Source: Paracerasibacillus soli (GTDB lineage Bacteria > Bacillota > Bacilli > Bacillales > Amphibacillaceae). Taken from it: a DNA stretch of 64,000 bases. Below are positions 1-8,924 of this stretch, one piece after another. Below the pieces are notes generated by a model. It was not told the origin of the DNA, did not search any database, and worked only from the letters and a program-made list of their open reading frames with translations. Where the stretch lies: NCBI RefSeq assembly GCF_034006335.1, contig NZ_JAWDIQ010000002.1. One strand, written 5' to 3'. Every line of letters begins with the position of its first letter. The stretch's first letter is position 1. Made by a program: the position numbers and the translations under genes.

Positions 1-665
1 GTAATCGTATTATCGGTATTGTTGGACCTAGTGGTGCAGGTAAATCAACACTTATTCATGTTTTAGCAGGATTCCTTCATCCAAACCAGGGCACAATGAA
101 GATTCATACTGATGATAAAAATGTCATTACTTTGGCATCACTAAAAAATGAAAGTTGGCTAGAAAATATTGGTTATATCCCACAGCATCCATATATTTTC
201 CCAACTTCACTCGCTAATAATATTCGTTTTTACATGCCCGATGCTACGGATGATATTGTAAACGATGTTGTAAAAAAAATTGGGCTTACTGATTTTGTCG
301 CTTCTTTACCAAACGGAATACATGAGCCTATTGGCGAAGGTGGGCGTACATTAAGTGGTGGTCAAGAACAGCGTATCGCCATGGCACGCGTCTTATTAAG
401 TAACAAACCTATCTTGCTACTAGACGAACCAACTGCTCATTTAGATATTGAAACTGAATATGAAATCAAACAAGTAATGCTTGAAATTTTCAAAGATAAA
501 TTAGTCTTTTTGGCAACACACCGCACACACTGGATGAAAGATATGGATCATATTCTAATGCTCGATCATGGCCATGTTGCTGCACAAGGTACGCACCATG
601 ACTTAATGGCCAAAAAAGGTGTGTACTACAAATTCATTTTAAACGAACATGTCGAAAGGATGTGA
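1..665 (+). CDS. cydD: CydD, ATP-binding half (5' end outside window)
   Basis: C-terminal nucleotide-binding domain of a heterodimeric ABC exporter. CydDC exports cysteine/glutathione and is needed to assemble cytochrome bd oxidase. Frame 3 is open from the window edge and begins in the Walker A motif (GPSGAGKST). The ABC signature LSGGQEQR and Walker B LLLDEP follow, then an H-loop (ATHRT). The transmembrane half lies upstream, outside the window. The stop at 663-665 is 3 bases from the ATG of the next gene, which encodes a CydC-like partner; this adjacency makes cydD likelier than a generic exporter. cydAB would be expected just upstream, as in Bacillus cydABCD, but is not visible. Confidence 0.85.
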   Translation, partial: NRIIGIVGPSGAGKSTLIHVLAGFLHPNQGTMKIHTDDKNVITLASLKNESWLENIGYIPQHPYIFPTSLANNIRFYMPDATDDIVNDVVKKIGLTDFVASLPNGIHEPIGEGGRTLSGGQEQRIAMARVLLSNKPILLLDEPTAHLDIETEYEIKQVMLEIFKDKLVFLATHRTHWMKDMDHILMLDHGHVAAQGTHHDLMAKKGVYYKFILNEHVERM

Positions 666-668
666 TGG

Positions 669-2424
669 ATGATGAAAAATTGGATCACGCCATATATGAA
701 ACAATTCAAGTTGCAATGGTTCCTAACGCTACTTTTCGGACTTTTAGGAATTGCATCTGGTGCTTTGCTTTTATTTACATCTGGTTATTTAATTTCTAAA
801 TCCTCACTGCGTCCTGAAAATGTCATGCTCGTTTACATTCCAATTGTTGCAGTAAGGGCTTTTAGTATTGGGCAGGCATTGTTTCCTTATTTAGAGAAAC
901 TTGTGAGTCATGATCTCGTATTACGTATTTTAGCGATGATGCGTACAAAATTGTATAAAATGGTAGAACCGCAAGCATTATTTCTTCAATCCCGTTATCA
1001 AACAGGTGACCTCTTAAGTGTACTTTCTGATGATATCGAACGATTACAAGATTTATTTTTACGAACCATTCTACCTAGCATCTTCAGTGTAATCATGTAC
1101 ACTGTTTTCATCGCAGTCATTGGTCTATTTGATATGACTTTTGCTATCATGATGGCCCTTGTGTTAGGGGTAATTGTTTTTCTTTCACCCTTCTTATCAT
1201 TATTTTGGTTGCGCCGTTATCATATTAGCCAAAAGAAAGTGAAAAACCGTTTATATGAGCAATTAACAGATGCAATATTCGGTATAACGGATTGGCAAGC
1301 GAGTGGACGAACAGCTACCTTTTTAGAAGACTTTCGTGAAACAAATGCAGCTTTACAAGGATATGAGCGCAAATTACAAAATCGCCATCACATTCGTAGT
1401 GCCATAATTCAACTCGTAATTGGCATCGTCATGATGAGCGTTTTAATATGGTCAAGTATCCAAGTCGGGAAGGCGTTTTTGCCCCAACTATGATTGCAGC
1501 CTTTACACTGATGATTTTAAATATTACCGATGCACTTGTTCCGATTTCCGATGCAGTTGAACATTACCCATTATATGTCGATTCGATTAAACGAATTAAT
1601 CAGATTCAAGATGGTGAATTTTTAATGGATCGTACACCTCTTGATGCACAAAAAATAAATAACAAGAAGCTAGAAAATACCTTTGTAGAGACGAATAAAG
1701 TAAATATAAAAATAGATCATGTACACTACCATTATCCGCATACAGATAAAACTGTATTACAGGACTTCACACTAGCAATACCAGCTGGAGAAAAGTTAGC
1801 AATTTTAGGTAAAAGCGGAACAGGTAAATCTACGTTACTCAAATTATTAACAGGCATGATTTTACCAACAAAGGTGTCATCACGATAAATGAAAAAAAGG
1901 CTAGTCCTGAATTTTTGTCTACTTACATCAGTGTCTTTAATCAAAAGCCTCATTTATTTGATACGACGATTGGGAATAATATTCGAATTGGAAAACCAGA
2001 CGCAACGGACGAAGAAGTTTGGGATGTGATAGAGCAGGCACAATTAACAAGTCTTGTTTCTTCATTGCCTCAAGGACTCGCCACACCTACTCGTGAAATG
2101 GGAAGTCGCTTTTCAGGTGGTGAACGTCAGCGTATCGCCTTTGCACGGGTTCTATTACAAAAAACACCCATCATTTTAGTCGATGAAGCTACGATAGGAT
2201 TAGATCCAAAAACTGAACATGATTTAATCGAAACCATGCTGCACGCAACGAAAGATAAAACTGTCATTTGGGTTACACACCACTTGGCAAGTGTTGAAAA
2301 GATGGATCGTGTCATTTTCCTACAAGACGGAAATATAGCGATGGATGGATCACATGCAAAGTTACTCGAAACGAACGCCCGTTACCAGAAGTTATACGAA
2401 ATGGATTACGGGATTCACAATTGA
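669..2424 (+). CDS. cydC: CydC, thiol reductant ABC exporter subunit (two frameshifts)
   Basis: Partner half-transporter of CydD: N-terminal membrane domain, then an ATPase domain. The N-terminus (TSGYLISKSS, then SIGQALFPYLEKL) is CydC-like. Walker A GKSGTGKST is near 1815, signature FSGGERQR near 2115 and Walker B IILVDEA near 2175. The protein is split over three frames. Near 1468 restoring one G to GGG reconnects QVG-EGVFAPTM; near 1868 restoring one A reconnects ILP-NKGVITINE. Both are homopolymer losses and are probably sequencing errors. The start is the first of two in-frame ATGs (669 and 672) behind AAAGGA. Restored length about 585 aa, normal for CydC. Confidence 0.85.
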
Positions 2425-2768
2425 GTAAGTAAGTTTTAGAAGTTCAGTTAACAATAGCGTGCTAAAGTGCAGTTAGTGATTGCGGAACAAACTTGAAAGT
2501 CATTCATTACGAACATATTATCTTGGCTGAAGGTAAAACAAAAGCTAAGATGTAAATGAATCATCCATTGACTTTGGAACAGAATTAAAAATAAAACTGC
2601 GTGAATGTTTATAAACTGCAACTAACAATGAGTAGGGATTTAGGTACCTCCGCTCATTGTTAGTTGCATGAATTAAATTTTTACTCCTATTGATTCCTAC
2701 TTTTTAAATCCTTGCATGATTGAAATGGGGTTCAGCGCCAGTTGACCTACAATAAAGGCTGTAGACGA
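2425..2768. other. Intergenic stretch with a long hairpin
   Basis: There is no credible gene between the convergent cydC and chromate transporter genes. A perfect 16-bp inverted repeat (2617-2632 with 2653-2668, arms starting TGCAACTAACAATGAG) encloses a 20-base loop. No long T-run follows it, so it is not a classical terminator. It may be a small palindromic element or an end-of-transcript structure. Confidence 0.5.
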
Positions 2769-3301
2769 TTATTGTCCAAGAAAGATTGCTCCATACGTAA
2801 GTGCACCGAGAACTACCCAAACTGGACTCACCTTTTTCACTTCTAAAAAGAAATATCCTAGGATTCCAATCATTGCTGTATGCAATATTCCTACCCCTTC
2901 ATACGAATGAAAAAGAAATCGTACGTCATCACACCGAGTAACACAGCAATTGTCGGTCTTACAATTTGTGTAAGTCGCTTTACCTTGGGTGACGTTTTAT
3001 ATTTCATTAATAAACCTAATAACGCAATCATCATGATGAGGGATGGGGCAACAGATGCAAACACTCCGATTGTTGCACCTAACATACCACCTTGATCATA
3101 GCCAATATAGGCTGCAAGTTTCGTCGCAATCGGTCCAGGTAATCCGTTTCCCAAGGCAACCATTTCACTATATTCCTGGGTTGTAAACCATCCGTATCGA
3201 TCAACTACCTCATGCTCTAAAAGCGGTATAGTTGCAGGTCCACCGCCATACCCTAATATATTTGCAACGAAATTTGCTAGGAAGATTTTCCAATAAATCA
3301 T
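2769..3301 (-). CDS. Chromate transporter subunit, second half (frameshift)
   Basis: CHR-domain membrane protein, one of two short paralogous halves that together make a chromate efflux unit. The N-terminus carries ILGYGGGPATIPLLE and the LPGPIATK motif, both typical of the family. The first frame ends early (FFFIRMKG). Adding one T to the T-run near 2912 continues into SYEGVGILHTAMIG and a further membrane segment, ending at the TAA at 2769-2771. That restores about 177 aa, the usual length for a half-protein. It overlaps the upstream half by 4 bases (ATGA), so translation is probably coupled. The substrate could be chromate or another oxyanion. Confidence 0.8.
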
Positions 3302-3855
3302 GACCCGCTCACCTCTCGCTTTTTATCTTTTGAAAAAAAAGCCGATCCAATGAGCGCAACGATTACGATTGCAGGATGAATTCCTAATAGTTCCATCGCC
3401 ACCAAACTTATGACGGTGAAGATAATCGTTGAAAGCCACCCTAATCCCGTTTTTGATTTTTTAATAAAATCCCATGCTAATACACCAATCATAACCCCTG
3501 CAATTGGTAAGACACCTTGGGACATGCCGTGTACCCATGGTTTATCTTTATACGCATTTAATACTGTTAATAATAGAATCATTAAAAGTGCTGTTGGTAA
3601 AACTGTTGCAATAAGCGCATTGATCAATCCCCAAAACCCGGCAATCCGCCATCCAATATAACCGGCCATTTTTGTATTAATCGGGCCAGGTAAAGTATTA
3701 GAAAGTGCCAACACATCAGAGAATTCTTCATCATCCATCCATTTAAATTTGTGAACAACTTCGTTTTGCATAAGTGGAACAGCCGAAAGACCACCACCAT
3801 AACCAAGCATACCAGCCCGAAAGAAGGCCATAAAAATATCCTTTTGTTGTCTCAT
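3298..3855 (-). CDS. Chromate transporter subunit, first half
   Basis: Intact 185-aa CHR-domain protein with MLGYGGGLSAVPLMQ near the N-terminus, LPGPINTKMAGYIG around residues 54-67 and about five hydrophobic segments. It is the upstream member of a split ChrA pair; the second half overlaps its stop by 4 bases. Split short-chain CHR pairs are known from Bacillus, where both are needed for chromate resistance. No regulator gene is adjacent. Start ATG at 3855. The specific substrate is inferred from the family only. Confidence 0.85.
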   Translation of the reverse strand: MRQQKDIFMAFFRAGMLGYGGGLSAVPLMQNEVVHKFKWMDDEEFSDVLALSNTLPGPINTKMAGYIGWRIAGFWGLINALIATVLPTALLMILLLTVLNAYKDKPWVHGMSQGVLPIAGVMIGVLAWDFIKKSKTGLGWLSTIIFTVISLVAMELLGIHPAIVIVALIGSAFFSKDKKREVSGS

Positions 3856-4236
3856 TTTATCCCCAACCTTTTTTGTATTACCTGGTCCCCGTTTAAATGT
3901 ATTCCTTACACATGCTCAGACGGGTGTTCATATATTTTTATTAGAAATATTACTTTATAACGTGATACTGTATTCCACAGGGCTTCGCACTTCTCCTACT
4001 GATGTCCGTTCATGATATTGGGCTTTTACTCGTAGTTCCCCCTCTTATTGTGCCCATTCCTCTAAATTTCCCAAATGGGCCTACAATAAGTTAACTTGCG
4101 ATAAAATACGTTACAGTTTGTAGCCTATAACAATGGACATTCTTATGTCAAGCTCCCCCTGTTTGAAGTTCTGACAATTGCAGCTTCTTCATTTCAGAAA
4201 TGAAGAAGTTTGGGGACATATTTAGTTTTTAAAAAC
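3856..4236. other. Intergenic, no gene seen
   Basis: Region upstream of the chromate transporter pair and downstream of the ureohydrolase. It should contain the chromate-pair promoter, which I could not place. A faint resemblance to the dispersed repeat listed at 12552 occurs around 3960-4050 but is too weak to call. Confidence 0.4.
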
Positions 4237-4278
4237 AGCAAAATAGGGCGGAGTATCGAGATACCGCCCCATTTTGCT
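4237..4278 (-). terminator. Rho-independent terminator of the ureohydrolase gene
   Basis: A hairpin with arms AGCAAAATAGGGCGG and CCGCCCCATTTTGCT (one bulge) is followed on the minus strand by a T-rich stretch. It lies 15-56 bases past the ureohydrolase stop. Confidence 0.85.
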
Positions 4279-4292
4279 TGATTAATAAAAAC

Positions 4293-5246
4293 TTAAACTT
4301 TTTGATCATAAACAGCTTTTCCGGCAAGTGCATATAATATGGCATACGTTACGAAATGTGAAGAATGGTCATTCGCGTCCTGTTGTGGATATACTTCAAC
4401 ATAATCTAGTCCGTGTATACCAAGTTTGGCAAACTCATAAATAAGTTCCAGTAATTCAAATGAAGTTAAACCATTTCCGTCAACTGGACCACCTGGATTG
4501 TAAGCAAAATCAAGGACATCACTACAAATACTTAAATAGACAACATCAACTTCCTTTTCAGCAATTTCATATGCGGCTTTTGCAATATCTTTTAAATTTC
4601 CCGCCTGACGAATATCACGAATCGTAATCGTTGTTGCCCCAACTTCTTGTGCGTATTTTCCAGTAATTGGCTCATTTCGCGGCCCATGAATCCCCATATG
4701 CACAATACTTTCATTACGTACATGCTCATTTTCATATAATCGGTGAAACGAGGTATTCCGCGCATATCGTTCGCCTTCATATTGTTTATGATTATCGTAA
4801 TGTGCATCCAAATGAATGATGCCAACTTTCCCTTGGATATGCTTTCCAAGCGCCTTTACAATCGGATACGTAATCGTATGGTCGCCACCAAATGCGATAG
4901 GAAACTTTCCCGACTTCCATACGTTTGTTGCAAACTCTTCAATCCGATGCATCGTTTCTTTTGCATGTGTAGGAACAATACTAACATCACCTACATCACC
5001 AATTGTATAATGCTCTAACACATCAATATGATCCAGTTCTGGAAGATATCCTGAATATCGTGCAGAATTTAAACGAATGACTTTTGGCCCCAATTCACAG
5101 CCCGTATAATCCCCCCATGTAACCGCACCTTCCCATGGAACACCATAAACGAGTATATCTGTTTTTTCTAGTTGCTTTTGATCATGAATATCAACGATGT
5201 TACTATTTAAAAAACAAGGTGTATTACCATAAATATGTTGTGTCAA
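4293..5246 (-). CDS. Ureohydrolase (agmatinase/arginase family) with an altered metal motif
   Basis: Arginase-fold enzyme of about 317 aa. Family members hydrolyse guanidino or formimino groups using two metal ions. Visible motifs are GGDHTITYP and DAHYDNH. The third metal motif, normally S-x-D-x-D-x-x-D-P, reads SICSDVLDFAYNPGG, so the first Asp is Cys and the Pro is Phe. The upstream in-frame ATG at 5342 lacks a good ribosome site; TTG at 5246 sits just after AGGAGAGAG and gives a normal N-terminus. The SSS symporter gene lies 120 bases upstream on the same strand, suggesting import plus hydrolysis of one substrate. Agmatinase, formimidoylglutamase or a guanidine-type hydrolase are all possible. 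Confidence 0.8.
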   Translation of the reverse strand: MTQHIYGNTPCFLNSNIVDIHDQKQLEKTDILVYGVPWEGAVTWGDYTGCELGPKVIRLNSARYSGYLPELDHIDVLEHYTIGDVGDVSIVPTHAKETMHRIEEFATNVWKSGKFPIAFGGDHTITYPIVKALGKHIQGKVGIIHLDAHYDNHKQYEGERYARNTSFHRLYENEHVRNESIVHMGIHGPRNEPITGKYAQEVGATTITIRDIRQAGNLKDIAKAAYEIAEKEVDVVYLSICSDVLDFAYNPGGPVDGNGLTSFELLELIYEFAKLGIHGLDYVEVYPQQDANDHSSHFVTYAILYALAGKAVYDQKV

Positions 5247-5366
5247 TTTCTCTCTCCTCTTCCTTTCTAAATTGTGTTTTGTTTCCATACGAATTGCATA
5301 AAATTGTAGTTGGCAACTATTTACTTTCCAAAAAGCATACATTGTGGATCATTTTTTTGGTCTTGA

Positions 5367-6869
5367 TTACCCCACTTTTTCTACCACTCTATCATACTCC
5401 TCGAGCATTTTCTCAGACGGTCCTTTTCCAGTTAAACTAAACAATACGATTGCAATACTAGATAATAAAAATCCAGGCACCATTTCATATAGTTCCGAAT
5501 TCGTTAACGGCCATAAGAAAATGGTGACACCTCCAACAATAATTCCTGCCAATATGCCATTCCGGGTTGTTCTTCTCCAAAACAATGAAAACAATATCGC
5601 TGGTCCAAAGGTTGCACCAAACCCTGCCCAAGCATAAGAAACCAAATCTAACACAGAGCTTGATTCATTCCACGCTAGTGCTAAAGCGATGAGGGCAATA
5701 AGTAATACGGAAAATCTTCCAATCCAAACAAGCTCTCGCTCACTTGCTTTCTTTCTAAAATATCGTCGATAAAAATCTTCGGAAAGAGCACTAGATGATA
5801 CTAGTAATTGTGAATCTACTGTACTCATAATTGCAGCTAACACAGCGGCTAAAAGAATTCCCGCAATCCAAGGGTTATACGCTATTTGTACGAGCTGTAT
5901 AAAAACTTGTTCGGAATCCGCTAACGGTTCCTGTATTGTCACAATCCCAATCATTCCAACGATAAGTGCACCATACAATGGAACGACCAATCCGAGTGTT
6001 ACACTGATGAGTCTTGCTTTTCGCACCGCTTTATGTGTGCGGATGGCCATAAAACGAGCCAGTATATGTGGTTGCCCAAAATATCCTAATCCCCAAGCTA
6101 AAGCAGACACAATTCCTACAAAACCTATTGGACCAGCAGCTTGCCATAGTACACCACTTGGTTCGTCATATGTCGTATCGGCGAATGCATCAATTAAACT
6201 AGGGCTAATTGAACCAAGCTTGTGAAACAATTCCCCAAAACCACCAATACTAATCAATCCGTAAATAGCTGTAAAAGCAAGCGCAACTGTCATAAGCAAT
6301 CCTTGAACTAAATCCGTATAACTAACAGCAAGAAATCCACCTAAAAATGTATACGTCACAATGATGAGTGCCCCGATTATAAGCGATGTATGATAACTAA
6401 TGTCAAATGTGCCTTGAAATAATTTTGCCCCAGCAACTAAACCGGAAGCTGTGTAAAATAAGAAAAACGCAAGTATAAAAACAGCAGAAATCACACGGAG
6501 TAAATGGGATTTGTCACGATAACGATTTTCAAAAAACTCAGGAAGTGTAATCGAATCTTTCGCAAACTCCGTATATACACGCAATCTCTTTGCAACATAT
6601 TGCCAATTAATAACTGCCCCAATCGCAAGACCAATCGCAATCCACAGACTCCAAGTGCCTAGTCCCGCTGCATATGCTGCCCCAGGTAATCCAATTAATA
6701 GCCAACCACTAAAGTCACTAGCAGATGCAGAAAAGGCTGTCACCCAACTGTTTAACTTTCTACCACCCAATACATAATCCGATAACGTGTTTGTCATACG
6801 ATACGTTACAAATCCAATTACGATCATAACAAAAAGATAGATTGTAAAAGTGATAAAAGTTGGGCTCAT
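5367..6869 (-). CDS. Sodium:solute symporter (SSS family, PutP-like)
   Basis: A 500-aa protein with about 13 membrane helices. The N-terminus holds the YVLGGRKL segment and FSASASDFSGWLLIGLPG, typical of sodium/proline symporters, and SALAWGLGYFGQPHI lies near the middle. It therefore resembles PutP, but it sits with a ureohydrolase rather than proline genes, so the substrate is open. The ATG at 6867-6869 overlaps the stop of a 36-aa membrane peptide (TGA at 6866-6868), and its ribosome site lies inside that peptide gene; translation is probably coupled. An unlinked proline dehydrogenase is at 20861. Confidence 0.88.
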   Translation of the reverse strand: MSPTFITFTIYLFVMIVIGFVTYRMTNTLSDYVLGGRKLNSWVTAFSASASDFSGWLLIGLPGAAYAAGLGTWSLWIAIGLAIGAVINWQYVAKRLRVYTEFAKDSITLPEFFENRYRDKSHLLRVISAVFILAFFLFYTASGLVAGAKLFQGTFDISYHTSLIIGALIIVTYTFLGGFLAVSYTDLVQGLLMTVALAFTAIYGLISIGGFGELFHKLGSISPSLIDAFADTTYDEPSGVLWQAAGPIGFVGIVSALAWGLGYFGQPHILARFMAIRTHKAVRKARLISVTLGLVVPLYGALIVGMIGIVTIQEPLADSEQVFIQLVQIAYNPWIAGILLAAVLAAIMSTVDSQLLVSSSALSEDFYRRYFRKKASERELVWIGRFSVLLIALIALALAWNESSSVLDLVSYAWAGFGATFGPAILFSLFWRRTTRNGILAGIIVGGVTIFLWPLTNSELYEMVPGFLLSSIAIVLFSLTGKGPSEKMLEEYDRVVEKVG

Positions 6870-6976
6870 CCGTCATCCCTTCCTTCAGTAAAAAAGGTTA
6901 TCGTTACCCAAACTGCTAACAATGGCATTGGAATAAAAAACCAAAAAAAGCTCCACCCCGACAGTGCATATTCCAA
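6866..6976 (-). CDS. 36-aa membrane peptide coupled to the symporter
   Basis: Short ORF starting TTG at 6976 with a strong AGGAGG 8 bases upstream (6985-6990). It encodes 36 residues: a short amphipathic start, one very hydrophobic aromatic-rich helix (WSFFWFFIPMPLLAVWV) and a charged tail (EGRDDG). Its stop overlaps the symporter ATG (ATGA), a classic arrangement for coupled translation. Tiny accessory subunits upstream of SSS symporters are known, but I do not recognise this one by sequence. The strong ribosome site, overlap and single-helix composition argue that it is real. It is inferred to be a symporter accessory subunit. Confidence 0.65.
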   Translation of the reverse strand: MEYALSGWSFFWFFIPMPLLAVWVTITFFTEGRDDG

Positions 6977-7099
6977 AATTGCAACCTCCTTATGGTTTCA
7001 TTTAAATCTGTGCTTTCTTAAGAGAATTTTCTATTAGTCTATTCCCCTTCTTTTTCTAATATGAAAGAAATAATCGGATCCATATAAAGGAGAACCTTC

Positions 7100-7231
7100 A
7101 TGAATAGTGGAAAATCAAATGCTGTTCTCATCCATCCATAACGTTATGCTGCACGACTAGCGGAACTTCAACATGTATCTTCAACACATTTGACTCTTTC
7201 TTCAACATGCATAGCATCAACTTCAACATAA
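7100..7231 (+). other. Possible short ORF interrupted by one stop
   Basis: An AAAGGAG site at 7086-7092 precedes ATG 7100. The frame reads 13 codons (MNSGKSNAVLIHP), a TAA at 7139, then 29 further open codons to TAA at 7229. The last part contains four TTCAACA repeats on the plus strand. It could be a leader peptide, a broken small gene or chance. No homologue is recognised. Confidence 0.2.
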
Positions 7232-7256
7232 GCCACATTTCTCCAACAAAACATAA

Positions 7257-7294
7257 AACCGCCCCCAATATTCCTTCAAATATTGGGGGCGGTT
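7257..7294 (-). terminator. Terminator of the nrd operon
   Basis: A perfect 15-bp stem (ACCGCCCCCAATATT with its complement) has a 6-base loop, 12 bases past the reconstructed nrdF stop, with T-rich sequence on the minus-strand exit side. It is symmetric enough to work in both directions. Confidence 0.9.
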
Positions 7295-7305
7295 CTTATT
7301 TAAAA

Positions 7306-8348
7306 TTACAAATCGTCAAAGCCGTTTAAATCACTCGTTTTTGTATATTGGCGTGATTTTTGTTCAAAAAAGTCCGTTTTTGTTCCATCAAAATTATCGA
7401 CGTAAGCATGAATCCATTTCATTGGGTTTTGACATGTTCTGGATAAATTTCTTGTAATCCCAACATCCGCAACATTTTATTCGCACGATATTTGATATAT
7501 CCTTCCATTTCTACAAAGTCTATTCCAGCAACATCTGCCAACACATAATGAGACCATTCCGTTTCTAATGCTACAGACTCTTTAAAATGATCGTACACCC
7601 AGTTGGTTAGTTTCTCGTTATTTTGTTCTGGATGTTCCGCCAAAGTTGCTCGAAATAGTTCACTAATGAATCGTCCATGTTCTAATTCATCACGATTAAT
7701 ATAACTTACCATTGTCGATGTACCTACCATTTTATTATGTCGTGCCAAATGATAGAAAAAGGCAAATCCTGAGTAGAAAAACATTCCTTCTAATAATGCA
7801 GTATAAACCATTGTTTTTAAAATATTTTCTATGGTAGGCTCTTCTACAAATCCATTATATTGTTCCATAATATGTTGATTTCTTTTCAATAGGACTGGAT
7901 CTTTTCTGCCGAGTTCAAATGCTTCATTTTGTTCATCAAGTGAAACAACAGATGACAACACATAAGAATAACTTTCATTATGAACCGCTTCTTGCTGTGC
8001 AATAACTGCCATAATCGATTGAACAGACGGATCTGATGCATACAACGAAATTAGCAAGGCAATACGCGTTTGTGGTGCATCTAGTGTAGATAGTAACCCG
8101 ATAATTTTTAAATAAGCATCCTTCTCCGCTTTAGTCAAAGTTGGGAATTGCTTAATATCACTCGACATATTCACTTCGTCAGCTTGCCAGTAATTACCCA
8201 CAAGTCGTTTATACATTTTATACCAATGTGGATACGCGATATCATTCCAATTTAAAATACCACTTGATTTTCCTCCAAATAATCCAGTTGATTTATTTGG
8301 ATTACGTGGTTCTAATGTTTTCGCTTTTTCAAGCAATAACTGGGACAT
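7306..8348 (-). CDS. nrdF: Ribonucleotide reductase class I beta subunit (frameshift near C-terminus)
   Basis: Small subunit that holds the metal cofactor and tyrosyl radical. Ligands are visible: Asp in STLDAPQ, the EAVHNESY motif with Glu, His and the radical Tyr four residues after His, LLEGMFFY and RDELEHGRF. The start ATG 8348 has GGAAGGAG upstream and overlaps the nrdI end by 20 bases. The frame ends at 7419 (EHVKTQ). Adding one A to AAAA near 7427 gives KNPMKWIH and then TDFFEQKS, the conserved C-terminal region, ending at TAA 7306-7308. Restored length about 347 aa. The lesion is probably a sequencing error. With NrdI present, a di-manganese class Ib-type cofactor is likely. Confidence 0.88.
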
Positions 8349-8763
8349 TTTGTATGACTCCTTCCACCCATTTTTCAACATTTACTTCTTGTGATCCTCT
8401 TGGGGATTGTTCAATTTTCAAACCTTGCCATTTACTTTGATAAAAATGGCACAGTCGGTCAACTGCACAACAGTATAAATCATCTCCACCAAATTGTGTA
8501 TCTCCAGTACCAAAAATAGCAACATTTTCAGGTTTATAACCAACCTCTAAAATAAAATCTTTTACTTCATCCGGAATCCGACCATATTCCCATGTAAACG
8601 TTCCTAAAAAGAGGAAATCATAACTTTCTGCGTGCACCGGCGGATCAATTCCTATCCGGTGCATATCGACTGTAAAACCAGCCGTTTCTAGCTTTTCAGC
8701 TATTAGGTTTGCTACTTCCTCTGTGTTTCCACTATAGGATAAGTAGGCAATGACTGCTTTCAC
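8329..8763 (-). CDS. nrdI: NrdI-like flavodoxin, RNR activator
   Basis: 144-aa flavodoxin-like protein with the FMN phosphate loop near residue 10 (YSGNTEEV). It lies between the large and small RNR subunit genes. NrdI supplies oxidant for assembling the Mn2-tyrosyl radical of class Ib beta subunits. The surface loops FGTGDTQFGGDDLYCCAV resemble ordinary short flavodoxins (FGTGDTQ), so a flavodoxin acting as NrdI-equivalent is also possible. An AAGGAGGGAG site precedes the ATG; the 3' end overlaps nrdF by 20 bases. Confidence 0.75.
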   Translation of the reverse strand: MKAVIAYLSYSGNTEEVANLIAEKLETAGFTVDMHRIGIDPPVHAESYDFLFLGTFTWEYGRIPDEVKDFILEVGYKPENVAIFGTGDTQFGGDDLYCCAVDRLCHFYQSKWQGLKIEQSPRGSQEVNVEKWVEGVIQNVPVIA

Positions 8764-8924
8764 GTTTCTCCCTCCTTGTAAGTATCTTTTTTCTAACTTT
8801 ATTTACTATTGTCTATCCAAAGATCAGAGGTAGTGTCTCCGAAGTTTCTTACGGTCTGACAAATAAACGTTAAAGCTCCCTTTTTGATACGACTTCCATT
8901 TTCAAGTTTTTTAGACAAGCGCGA

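Noticed and set aside
7239..7300. Riboswitch at the end of the nrd operon
   Set aside because: A simple perfect hairpin after the operon; it is a terminator.
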